NCBI GenBank assembly: GCA_945872285.1
Contig: CAMBZR010000046.1
Location: forward strand, 1 to 25,764
Source of the DNA: Bordetella parapertussis
GTDB lineage: Bacteria; Pseudomonadota; Gammaproteobacteria; Burkholderiales; Burkholderiaceae_B
Length of the DNA: 25,764 bases
Reading direction: 5' to 3'
Every line of letters begins with the position of its first letter. The first letter of the stretch is position 1. Position numbers and translations under genes: made by a program. Of this stretch, positions 7,502 through 14,630 are shown one piece after another. The notes below the pieces were generated by a model that was not told where the DNA came from, ran no database searches, and worked only from the letters and a program-made list of their open reading frames with translations.

Positions 7502-8104
7502 CTAAAAAGAGAACGAATATTGCAGACTCAAAAAATATGCATTGAGCGGTTTCATGTTGTACAAGTAGGGCAAGGTGTCCGCAGGTGCGAGCGGCGAAGC
7601 AGCCAAGCGACAGTTCACTTTTTGCTGTCCGCCAATATCGCCATAATCCGCCACACAGGATTTTTCTCTGAGACTGCCTCCGATGGTGGTGGTTGCCTTA
7701 AACGACAAACTCGAATTTTTTGCAAAGTCATGGCGCAGCACAAGGCCAAACTTTAAGCTTGGATCGATCGTATACTTCTCTCCATATTCTCCTGTGCTGG
7801 CGCCCCAAATCAAACCGAACCAAGGCGTCAACTGCGTCATCAAAGCCACTCGAGAGTCCGTCCAGTTGCTTGAATACCACCCTTTAAAGCTGACCCAGTT
7901 ACCCGTTGAGGTCTCGAAGCCTCCGGACTGCGACGCGCGGATCACCTGCGACAACTGTGAACCTTGCCCCAAGTCAATCAAATAGGTGTTGGCTAAAAAA
8001 TATTGAGTTTCGCCCAGAAAATCTGCGGCCTGCGCGCGAGCGACACTCGCAAGCAACACCAGCGCAACAATGACTTTTTTTCGGGCTAAGTCCCTCTGAC
8101 TCAT
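7502..8104 (-). CDS. Probable outer-membrane beta-barrel protein of unknown function
   Basis: The start is placed at ATG 8104, which gives 200 residues beginning with a good signal peptide (MSQRDLARKK, then VIVALVLLASVARAQAAD). A TTG at 8140 would bury the signal behind 12 extra residues. The mature chain alternates polar and hydrophobic residues and is rich in aromatics: WVSFKGWYSSNW, SRVALMTQLTPWFGLIWG, SLKFGLVLRHDF and SLSFKATTTIGGSL. It ends FLSLQYSFSF, matching the terminal-Phe signal used by the BAM outer-membrane assembly machine. Two cysteines (in EKSCVADYG and VNCRLAA) may pair. No enzyme motif is seen. It lies upstream of the secreted subtilase, so the two may work together at the cell surface. 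Confidence 0.65.
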   Translation of the reverse strand: MSQRDLARKKVIVALVLLASVARAQAADFLGETQYFLANTYLIDLGQGSQLSQVIRASQSGGFETSTGNWVSFKGWYSSNWTDSRVALMTQLTPWFGLIWGASTGEYGEKYTIDPSLKFGLVLRHDFAKNSSLSFKATTTIGGSLREKSCVADYGDIGGQQKVNCRLAASPLAPADTLPYLYNMKPLNAYFLSLQYSFSF

Positions 8105-8274
8105 GTTAACAAAGCACCTCTCGAAACTTGATTGTTGCAAAAATGACGGAGCCTAAATGACTGTAAGGTATTTCGCTCGGTAATGACTCGTTTAAATTAA
8201 CATTGAGTTGATAAGCTTGGTGTTAGAAACTCGTTTTAGCTCATAGTTTTTGTTCAAACCCGTAGCAGCACTCA

Positions 8275-8526
8275 ATGAATCTTAATGTCAATGCAGCAAA
8301 TGAGCAGTCACTGCTTAAAAAAAGCTGCCACGTCCTGACCATCTTGGGAAATACGCTCACCCTGGTTGGCGGACTTGGCGTGCTCTTAGGTATGTTCGGG
8401 GCCTTCGATATGGAAATATTTTCACTCGGACTGTCTTCAGGGGTGCGCATCATTGGCACGGTCGCGATTGCGGGCTGTTTGCTCAGCGCAATTGGCTACG
8501 GCATTTCTGACTACACGAATAAGTAA
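8275..8526 (+). CDS. Small two-helix membrane protein
   Basis: This 83-residue protein has a short polar N-terminus and two hydrophobic segments, about 19-45 (VLTILGNTLTLVGGLGVLLG, Gly-rich) and about 58-77 (IIGTVAIAGCLLSAIGYGI). It ends with a short charged tail. No family is recognised. Its ribosome site is weak. The gene is the first of three small membrane-protein genes packed head to tail in front of a SOUL-family gene, with 19 bases to the next start. The packing suggests an operon and perhaps a membrane complex. Confidence 0.6.
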   Translation: MNLNVNAANEQSLLKKSCHVLTILGNTLTLVGGLGVLLGMFGAFDMEIFSLGLSSGVRIIGTVAIAGCLLSAIGYGISDYTNK

Positions 8527-8545
8527 CTCACCACAGGAGCAATAC

Positions 8546-8728
8546 ATGTTTAAACGTTCTGACTATTTCATCATCTGCGCGGTCATGTTTTCATTCTTTA
8601 TTTCAGCCTATCTTTGGTTTGTGATCAAGGATCAGCAACAAGCAATTTTTACTGCAATTTGGATTCCTTCAATTTTCACATTTGGAATTTACTTTAAATT
8701 GTGTGCGTTGATGGGGCAGCGAAAATGA
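8546..8728 (+). CDS. 60-residue membrane protein
   Basis: ATG at 8546 is preceded by AGGAG at a good spacing, so this start is preferred over in-frame codons further upstream that overlap the previous gene. The protein starts MFKRSDYF and contains two hydrophobic stretches (about 9-27 and 33-53), with WFVIKDQQQ between them. It ends in a basic tail, LMGQRK. Its stop overlaps the ATG of the next gene by four bases (ATGA), a sign of translational coupling. No known family is recognised. Confidence 0.65.
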   Translation: MFKRSDYFIICAVMFSFFISAYLWFVIKDQQQAIFTAIWIPSIFTFGIYFKLCALMGQRK

Positions 8729-8868
8729 GCTCGGACATCCTGCTGTACCCGGCGATTTTCATCTTCACGATGCTCGTAATTGGCTTAATTTTTACAGTTA
8801 AAGAATTTTCTACGATACAAAAAGACGAAGAAAAAAAATCACAGCCTAAAGATGAGCAAGGGACTTAG
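8725..8868 (+). CDS. 47-residue single-helix membrane protein
   Basis: This very short gene begins within an ATGA overlap with the preceding stop. It encodes MSSDILLYPAIFIFTMLVIG followed by LIFTVKEF, one membrane helix at about 5-28. A highly charged cytoplasmic tail follows (STIQKDEEKKSQPKDEQGT). The coupling, the single clean helix and the sharp switch to a hydrophilic tail support a real gene despite its size. The layout resembles accessory subunits of membrane complexes, but no family is recognised. Confidence 0.6.
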   Translation: MSSDILLYPAIFIFTMLVIGLIFTVKEFSTIQKDEEKKSQPKDEQGT

Positions 8869-8896
8869 TACCCACACATTCTTACCAAATAAACCT

Positions 8897-9523
8897 ATGT
8901 TGAAAAAAATTCTATTGTGTACACTTTTCTTGATAACAATCGTCAAGGGCGTTGCGATGGCCACTGAAGAGCCTTCCTTCAAAAGTGTCTTCAAAGACGG
9001 TGCCTTTGAAATCAGAGAATATCCGCCACTGATTGCCGCCGAGGTGACGGTTTCGGGCGCGCGTAGCGAAGCGGTTAGTGCCGGTTTTCGACTACTGGCT
9101 GGCTATATCTTTGGGGGCAACACGCGTAAGCAAAGCATTGCCATGACCGCACCTGTTGTTCAATCCGAAGCTCTCAACGAAAAAATCGCGATGACGGCAC
9201 CCGTGACACAAATCCCGGATCCTGCTGGGTGGGTGATTCGGTTCATCATGCCAGCGAGCTACACGCTTGAGACCTTGCCTACGCCAAACGACCAGAAGGT
9301 CAGGCTGACACCGCTTGCGCCGATCCGTATGGCCGTTGTCAGTTTTTCGGGCTTAGTCGACGATGGCGACGTTGAAAAGCAAACTGCACTTTTGCGGACG
9401 TTTGTCGCAAGTCAAACACTCACTGCGGTTGGAGTGCCCTCGTTGGCGCGCTATGATCCACCTTGGACACTTTGGTTTTTACGTCGCAACGAGATCATGC
9501 TTGAGCTAGCCTCTACAAAGTGA
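8897..9523 (+). CDS. SOUL-family haem-binding protein, exported
   Basis: The start is set at ATG 8897, which gives 208 residues opening with a signal peptide (MLKKILLCTLFLITIVKGVA). An ATG at 8852 is possible but lies inside the preceding gene and would place 15 residues before the signal. The mature part shows the SOUL/HEBP pattern: FEIREYPPLIAAEV, then FRLLAGYIFGGN, the repeated IAMTAPV motif (twice, about 20 residues apart) and RYDPPWTLWFLRRNE near the end. Members bind haem or tetrapyrroles. The bacterial exported forms have no firm role. It sits 28 bases after three small membrane-protein genes and may belong to their operon. It converges with the Bug gene at 9600. Confidence 0.85.
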   Translation: MLKKILLCTLFLITIVKGVAMATEEPSFKSVFKDGAFEIREYPPLIAAEVTVSGARSEAVSAGFRLLAGYIFGGNTRKQSIAMTAPVVQSEALNEKIAMTAPVTQIPDPAGWVIRFIMPASYTLETLPTPNDQKVRLTPLAPIRMAVVSFSGLVDDGDVEKQTALLRTFVASQTLTAVGVPSLARYDPPWTLWFLRRNEIMLELASTK

Positions 9524-9599
9524 TTGCCCTCACACATCAAATATTTGCTCAGTAAGCAATAACATCTTTGGACAGTTCGTAAGCTGACAACAATACGCT

Positions 9600-10574
9600 T
9601 CAGTCCGCTTTCATTCCCGTCCTGTTGATCAACTCGGCCCACTGTTTGAGTTCGGTCTGAATCGCAGCTTTCATTTGCTCTGGCGTCATTTTGAGTGGCT
9701 CATAACCATCTTGTCGAATGATTCTCAGTACTTCGGAATCACCCATGGCGGCGTTTAAAGCGGCAACCAGTTTACTGGTTACATTGGCAGTTAACCCAGC
9801 CGGGGCCACCACACCGAACCAAACGGGCGAGTCAAACCCCGGAAACCCACTTTCAGCAATCGTCGGCACATTTGGAAACAGACTGCTACGGGTGAGCGAA
9901 CTCACCGCAAGCGCTTTGACCTGTCCCGCCTCAACGTTAGTGGCGATTGACCCGATTGACGAAAATAAAATTGGGATATGGCCACCCAATAAATCGGTTA
10001 GGGCACCCGCGCCTCCCTTGTAGGGCACGTGCGCAATCTGCAAACCTGTTACCAACTTGAACTGCTCTGCGGCCAGATGGCCAGAGCCTCCGATACCTGA
10101 AGTGCCATAACTCCATTGCGCAGGGTTGGCCTTCGCCAGAGCAATAAAGCTTTTGACGTCTTTCGCAGCCGACGTTGGTAGGACTGCAATCAATGAGCCA
10201 CCACTAGACACCATGCCAATTGGTGTGAAATCATTGAGCGGGTCAAAGTTCGCTTTGCGCAACGACGGCCCAAAAGTCATGGGCCCCTGAGAGGTCAAGT
10301 GTATCGTATAGCCATCGGCAGGGGCACGTGCAACGAGTTCAAGGGCGATCCCACCTGCTACACCCGGCTTGTACTCCATCACGATCGTCTGACCTAAAAA
10401 CTTGGCCATTCGGTCTGCAACTGGGCGCGCGAGCTTATCGGCCGCACCGCCCGGCGTAAAACCAACGACCATTTTGATCGGTTTTTCTGAAGGGTAGTCG
10501 GCGGCAACGCATAACATCGGCATCCCCAAAAAAGCAGTTGCAAGCGTCAGCGTAGCTAGATTGATGAATCTCAC
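9600..10574 (-). CDS. Bug/TctC-family periplasmic solute receptor
   Basis: This is a complete 324-residue Bug receptor. It starts at GTG (10574) with GGGAG six bases upstream. The signal peptide ends near MLCVAAD. The family pattern follows in order: YPSEKPIKMVVGFTPGGAAD, KPGVAGGIALE, PADGYTIHLTSQGP, WSYGTSGIGGSGHLAAEQF, HVPYKGGAGALTDLLGGHI and LFPNVPTIAESGFPGFDS. It should bind a small carboxylate in the periplasm. It is divergent from another Bug gene at 10839, across a 264-base region. The two proteins are only moderately similar, so they are not a recent tandem copy. Confidence 0.93.
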   Translation of the reverse strand: MRFINLATLTLATAFLGMPMLCVAADYPSEKPIKMVVGFTPGGAADKLARPVADRMAKFLGQTIVMEYKPGVAGGIALELVARAPADGYTIHLTSQGPMTFGPSLRKANFDPLNDFTPIGMVSSGGSLIAVLPTSAAKDVKSFIALAKANPAQWSYGTSGIGGSGHLAAEQFKLVTGLQIAHVPYKGGAGALTDLLGGHIPILFSSIGSIATNVEAGQVKALAVSSLTRSSLFPNVPTIAESGFPGFDSPVWFGVVAPAGLTANVTSKLVAALNAAMGDSEVLRIIRQDGYEPLKMTPEQMKAAIQTELKQWAELINRTGMKAD

Positions 10575-10721
10575 AGTTATCTCCCGTCACGATTCAGTTC
10601 GCTTTTGATTCAAGACATCTCAGTCACTCCGATCCATCATAGCGGTTTGTCGCGACTCGTTGGTGCCTATAAGAAAAGTCAGCGAATTGCTTCCATTATC
10701 GGCGCAAGGTCAGGCAAAACC

Positions 10722-10749
10722 TTGCATTTTTTGATGGTCGGTTTACACT
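10722..10749 (+). promoter_or_regulatory. Possible promoter for the Bug-cupin unit
   Basis: TTGCAT (10722-10727) and TACACT (10744-10749) are separated by 16 bases and could form a sigma-70 promoter, with transcription beginning about 80 bases before the ATG at 10839. An AT-rich TATAAAAT at 10759-10766 lies nearby without a matching -35 box. The rest of 10575-10838 shows nothing more. Confidence 0.25.
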
Positions 10750-10838
10750 CTGTGCAATTATAAAATTCCGCCCTTCGCATTTAGTTGCTTTTTTGTTTTA
10801 AGTGCCAAGGTTATCAAAAATAAAATGCAGAGAAACTT

Positions 10839-11822
10839 ATGCGCAAGTCATTTACAACATTATTTAGCTCGCTTTTATTAACACTGTTCGCTCAAACGCC
10901 GGTGTTCGCTCAAACTGTTGCGGTGCAATATCCCACCAAAACAATCCGTCTGGTCGTGCCCTTCCCTGCGGGTTCGGCAACTGACACCATTGCGCGAATT
11001 CTAGGAAACGGTTTAAGCATCAGCCTTGGGCAATCAGTCATTGTAGAAAATAAAGCGGGTGCCGATGGTGCACTTGCCGCCTCTGAGGTGGTTAAGGCGG
11101 CCGCCGATGGCTACACGTTGCTTGTGGCGACCAACAGCCCGATGGCGGGGGTGCCGGCTTTACGCAAGCAACCACCTTATGACTCCGTGCGCGATTTCAC
11201 GCCCATCAGCATGATTGGCCGCTATACGTTTTTCTTGTATGCCAATGCGCAAACGCCCTTCAATACGATTCAAGAGCTCATCACGTACGCCAAAGCAAAT
11301 CCGGGTAAGTTAGCGTATGCCACTGGCAATACCACTGGGATTGTCGCCACTGCGCAGTTTGCATCTTTAGCCGGTAACTTAAATATGCTTCACGTTCCTT
11401 ACAAAGGCGAACCTGCGGGCGTCATCGACTTAGTCTCTAATCGTGTGCAATTAATGATTTCGACCCCTTTCACCGCAGGGGTGCACGCAGCCGAAGGCAA
11501 ACTTAAAGCGCTTGCGATCACCTTACCAAGTCGTTCGCCTCTCGCCCCCAATATTCCTACGTTTGCTGAAGCGGGCGTCAAAGGATTTTCGATTGAATCG
11601 TGGGCTGCCTTGTACTCCCCCGCCGGTCTGCCACCTGCGGTGCTCGAACGTCTGAATACCGCCGTCAACGCGGTGCTCAACCGCCCCGACATCAAAGAGC
11701 AGCTCGCACAAAAGCAATTCTTGCCGCAAGGCTCAACTTCGGCCGCGCTTGGCACGTTCACAAAAGAACAGGTTGCGACTTACACAAAAATTTTGCGCGA
11801 TGCAGGCGTCCAGCCTGACTAG
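10839..11822 (+). CDS. Bug/TctC-family periplasmic solute receptor
   Basis: This is a complete 327-residue Bug receptor with a signal peptide ending TPVFAQ. Diagnostic stretches are YPTKTIRLVVPFPAGSATDT, ENKAGADGALAASE, AADGYTLLVATNSP, LAYATGNTTGIVAT, HVPYKGEPAGVIDLVSNRV and LAPNIPTFAEAGVKGF. The Gly-Gly of the usual pocket loop is altered to PAGSATD, and KGGxAA becomes KGEPAG, so its ligand may differ from that of the neighbours. A cupin gene begins 36 bases downstream with a strong ribosome site, which makes a Bug-cupin operon likely. Confidence 0.92.
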   Translation: MRKSFTTLFSSLLLTLFAQTPVFAQTVAVQYPTKTIRLVVPFPAGSATDTIARILGNGLSISLGQSVIVENKAGADGALAASEVVKAAADGYTLLVATNSPMAGVPALRKQPPYDSVRDFTPISMIGRYTFFLYANAQTPFNTIQELITYAKANPGKLAYATGNTTGIVATAQFASLAGNLNMLHVPYKGEPAGVIDLVSNRVQLMISTPFTAGVHAAEGKLKALAITLPSRSPLAPNIPTFAEAGVKGFSIESWAALYSPAGLPPAVLERLNTAVNAVLNRPDIKEQLAQKQFLPQGSTSAALGTFTKEQVATYTKILRDAGVQPD

Positions 11823-11858
11823 TATTTTGCAACGAACAACCCAACGAGGAGGCAGCAC

Positions 11859-12353
11859 ATGCCTGTGATTTCAAAAAGCTTTGATCTAGAAAAAGTTGAA
11901 TGGCGTAAAGTCACTGATCCAAGCTGTAAAGATTTTTGTGTCGACTTTGAATACAGTCTGCTTGGCTACGACTTACCGAGCGGACGACTTGACATGTTGC
12001 TGCGCTATGGCAAGGGCGGGCACTGTCGCCGCCATCGCCACATCGCCTCGACTGTCACGCTCGTACTCGAAGGCGAACAGTTTTTAACAGAACTGTTGCC
12101 CAATGGCAGCACCAAAAATATTCACCGCAAAAAAGGTGATTATGCGTTGGCAACCGCCGATGCGCACCCGCACGACGAACACGGTGGCGACGATGGTGGC
12201 ACCATCATGTTGTCAATGACTGCTGTCGATGGCCTGTTGTTTGAGTATTTCGACGAAAACATGGCTAACGGCTGGACGCTTTCGATTCAAGAGTTCGTCG
12301 ATAGCTGGAATAAAGGCGTGATCCACGGAAACGTTGCCGCCTTAAGTCACTGA
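11859..12353 (+). CDS. Cupin-fold protein, possible metal-dependent dioxygenase or isomerase
   Basis: This 164-residue protein is preceded by AGGAGG, the strongest ribosome site in the window. It has a single cupin domain. Motif one is GGHCRRHRHIASTVTLVLEG, with H59, H61 and E71 or E73 as likely metal ligands. A second histidine-rich motif, DAHPHDEHGG, falls at 101-110. The loop NGSTKNIHRKKGDY separates them. Cupins of this size include ring-cleaving dioxygenases and sugar-acid isomerases, and sequence alone does not choose. It follows a Bug receptor gene in the same direction, so it probably acts on the compound that receptor captures. It converges with the TauD-like gene. Confidence 0.75.
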   Translation: MPVISKSFDLEKVEWRKVTDPSCKDFCVDFEYSLLGYDLPSGRLDMLLRYGKGGHCRRHRHIASTVTLVLEGEQFLTELLPNGSTKNIHRKKGDYALATADAHPHDEHGGDDGGTIMLSMTAVDGLLFEYFDENMANGWTLSIQEFVDSWNKGVIHGNVAALSH

Positions 12354-12387
12354 AATCACCGCAGTCACTCAATACGGATCAAGCCGT

Positions 12388-13290
12388 TTAACGCTGCAAC
12401 GCCTCTTGCGCAACCAGCTTGACCGTATTACCAATGTCAGACACTGTTGCGCGCTGCACATCGCGCTTCCAACGCCGGTCGTCGAAGTCAGTGCCGCGAT
12501 GCATCGTGCAGCGGTTATCCCACATCACTAAATCATTCACACGCCAGCGATGCGACAACACGAACTGCGGCTGCGTTGCATGTTCGATCAGCGATTGAAA
12601 TAAGGTTTCGCTTTCTTGATCTGACATCCCAAGCACACGCATCGCATGCGAGGCGAGATATAAATTACGACGACCTGTTTCTGGAAGCGTACGCACTAGC
12701 ACTTGTTTAGCGGGCGGCAACGAGGCGCGCTCTTTTTCTGTGAAATCGTTAAAACCGAGCTTAGCCCGAGAGTGAAAAATCGAATGTTCAACGATCAGCT
12801 TATCGATTTTCGTTTTCGTCGTGGCCGGTAACGCGTCATAGGCAGCGCGCATATCAGCAAACTCGGTCCGCCCCCCCACTGGGGCGATCGAGCGGCCATA
12901 CAACAGCGAGGTCAACGCCGGAAGCTCTCTAAAAATACTGTCGGTGTGCCACAGGCGATTAGCCAGACCGGACATCCGCTTTCGACTGTTGACCGCCAAA
13001 ATCTCGTTTTCATCGCCCAAGTTTGAGACGTCAGCGATTCGGGTATCAATGCGATATTTTTTGACTTCGTCAGCATAAGTATTGATGTTTTGTTCCATCG
13101 GCCCAAAGACCTCAGCAAAAGCAATATGCTGCGCCGAAGTCAGTTCTTGTCCCGGAAACACCAGCACGCTGTACTTAAAGAAAGCCGCTTTAATCGCCAC
13201 GCGATCTTCTTCAGAAAGCGGGCAACTTAAATCGACATCACCGATTTCAGCCATGAAATCTGCTTTGACAGGATACAAAGTAATCGCCAT
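12388..13290 (-). CDS. TauD/TfdA-family 2-oxoglutarate-dependent dioxygenase
   Basis: The start is set at ATG 13290, preceded by GGAG, which gives 300 residues. Codons further upstream add 27 residues not typical of the family. The iron-binding facial triad is present: H115 and D117 in LWHTDSIF and H264 in NRCTMHRG. R280 in DVQRATV is the likely 2-oxoglutarate anchor. The N-terminal VLVFPGQELT and the HSRAKLGF region also match the family. Members hydroxylate or cleave substrates such as taurine, sulfonates and 2,4-dichlorophenoxyacetate (an aryl ether). The neighbouring catabolic genes make a xenobiotic or plant-derived acid plausible. It is divergent from the MFS carrier gene. Confidence 0.92.
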   Translation of the reverse strand: MAITLYPVKADFMAEIGDVDLSCPLSEEDRVAIKAAFFKYSVLVFPGQELTSAQHIAFAEVFGPMEQNINTYADEVKKYRIDTRIADVSNLGDENEILAVNSRKRMSGLANRLWHTDSIFRELPALTSLLYGRSIAPVGGRTEFADMRAAYDALPATTKTKIDKLIVEHSIFHSRAKLGFNDFTEKERASLPPAKQVLVRTLPETGRRNLYLASHAMRVLGMSDQESETLFQSLIEHATQPQFVLSHRWRVNDLVMWDNRCTMHRGTDFDDRRWKRDVQRATVSDIGNTVKLVAQEALQR

Positions 13291-13382
13291 GCACGACTCC
13301 GAAGATGAATACCGAGGCAGATCGCTGAATATTACCAAGAAGTAGCTTTTGCAGCGCAACAAAGCAGTCAAGAAGGGCTCCC

Positions 13383-13410
13383 TTGTTTTAGCTTTACACT
13401 TGGTTGATAT
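13383..13410 (+). promoter_or_regulatory. Possible promoter for the MFS transporter
   Basis: TTGTTT (13383-13388) and TGATAT (13405-13410) are spaced by 16 bases. If real, transcription would begin near 13417, which favours the GTG start at 13455 over the TTG at 13404. Both boxes are only moderate matches. Confidence 0.25.
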
Positions 13411-13454
13411 CTTTGATAGCGCATGCTACCGGCAGTCTTAACCTATCGCGCCTC

Positions 13455-14630
13455 GTGAAACTTCTTTTACTTGCCCTCGCGGCAATGTTTTTTCAGCAGA
13501 CCTTTATCGCCCTTGGGCGGGCTTTGCCCGCGGTGCTGGCTCCGGCCATGATTGCGGATCTGCAATTGGATTCTGCCTGGATCGGTGTCTATTTCTCGAT
13601 CGCTGCCGTCGCCTCTCTTGCGACTCAACTTGGCTGCGGCAGCTTCATCATTCGCTATGGTGCCCTGCGCATGAGTCAAGTTGCCCTGGTCATGCTGGCC
13701 TTGGGGATGGCTTTAGCAACGCTTGGTACGCCGGTCATGCTTGTTCTTTCAGCGTTAATCGGTGGCGGTGGTGCGGCGGTATCGACTCCCTCAAGCTCGC
13801 ATTTGCTTGGACGAGTATCCCCACCTCGCTATATGCCTTTGGTCTTTTCGCTCAAGCAAACTGCAGTTCCGGCGGGACTTTTGCTGGCGGGACTGCTTGG
13901 GCCACAACTCACCGAGGCGTTTAACTGGCACTACACCATGCTGTTCGCAGCGCTTGCCTGTATCGTTTTTACGCTGATGCTTCAACCCTTACGTAAACTA
14001 TTCGATGACGACCGTATCTCGACGCGCTCGTTTCACGTCTCTGACTTCGCAAACACACTTAAATCTGTCGTTGGCACAAAGGCGCTGCGCAATCTGTCCT
14101 TTACTTCCTTTGCGTTTAACGCTGCGCAAACAATTTTTACAGTCTACTTTGTTGTTTACCTCACGACTCTGGGCTACACGCTTGTAGCGGCGGGTTTTGT
14201 TTTTTCTATCGCCGTCGCCATCGCAGTGCCTGGACGTATCGTCTGGGGCCTCTTGGGAAGCGGCTACATTCAGCCGCGGCTCGTGATGGCCGCCTTGGCG
14301 TTTGGCATGGCGGCAAGCATGGGACTACTAAGTTTGTGTGGCCCCGGTTGGCCCACAGTGGTAATCGGCACGATTGCAGCGATCATCAGCGCCACCGCAC
14401 TTTCTTGGCATGGCGTCTTTCTGTCTGAGGCTGCAAATGCTGCTCCAGAAGGCATGCGCGGTGCCGTCACGGGTGGTGTCCTGGCCTTTGGTCAAATGGG
14501 TGCACTGGTTGCACCAATCATCTTCTCAATACTTCTTGGCTTGAGCAACAGCTACAGCTTGGGCTTTATTGTTTGTTCGATCCCGGCGCTACTCGTTGGC
14601 ATTGCCTTAGTGCGCCAACGCACGGCTTAA
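13455..14630 (+). CDS. Major facilitator superfamily transporter
   Basis: This is a predicted 391-residue, roughly 12-helix carrier beginning at GTG 13455 (MKLLLLALAAMFFQQTF). A TTG at 13404 would extend it by 17 residues. Neither start has a good ribosome site. The first helix leads to IALGRALPAVLAPAM. The loop after helix two has a weak form of the MFS motif (CGSFIIRYGALRMSQ), and GGAAVSTPSSSHLLGRVSP lies near helix five. A second-half repeat begins around KALRNLSFTSFAFNAAQ, and the C-terminal half carries EAANAAPEGMRGAVTGGVLA. It probably imports or exports an organic acid or aromatic compound. Its 3' end overlaps the convergent epoxide-hydrolase-like gene by 24 bases. Confidence 0.88.
   Translation: MKLLLLALAAMFFQQTFIALGRALPAVLAPAMIADLQLDSAWIGVYFSIAAVASLATQLGCGSFIIRYGALRMSQVALVMLALGMALATLGTPVMLVLSALIGGGGAAVSTPSSSHLLGRVSPPRYMPLVFSLKQTAVPAGLLLAGLLGPQLTEAFNWHYTMLFAALACIVFTLMLQPLRKLFDDDRISTRSFHVSDFANTLKSVVGTKALRNLSFTSFAFNAAQTIFTVYFVVYLTTLGYTLVAAGFVFSIAVAIAVPGRIVWGLLGSGYIQPRLVMAALAFGMAASMGLLSLCGPGWPTVVIGTIAAIISATALSWHGVFLSEAANAAPEGMRGAVTGGVLAFGQMGALVAPIIFSILLGLSNSYSLGFIVCSIPALLVGIALVRQRTA

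Noticed and set aside
9545..9559. TTGCT-CAGTA-AGCAA hairpin between the SOUL and Bug genes
   Set aside because: A 5-bp AT-rich stem without a T run is too weak to call a terminator.
9718..10023. A 101-codon plus-strand frame inside the minus-strand Bug gene, and similar antisense frames in the other Bug genes
   Set aside because: Each lies opposite a well-supported Bug gene and repeats low-complexity Ser/Pro/Thr-rich sequence typical of antisense shadows.
10752..10761. GTGCAATTAT repeated at 19497-19506, both upstream of Bug genes
   Set aside because: A 10-base AT-rich match occurring twice in 25 kb, in different orientation to the genes, is not good evidence of a shared operator.
12447..12710. 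Plus-strand frame opposite the TauD-like dioxygenase
   Set aside because: The minus-strand gene has the full iron-binding triad. The plus frame has no family features or ribosome site.
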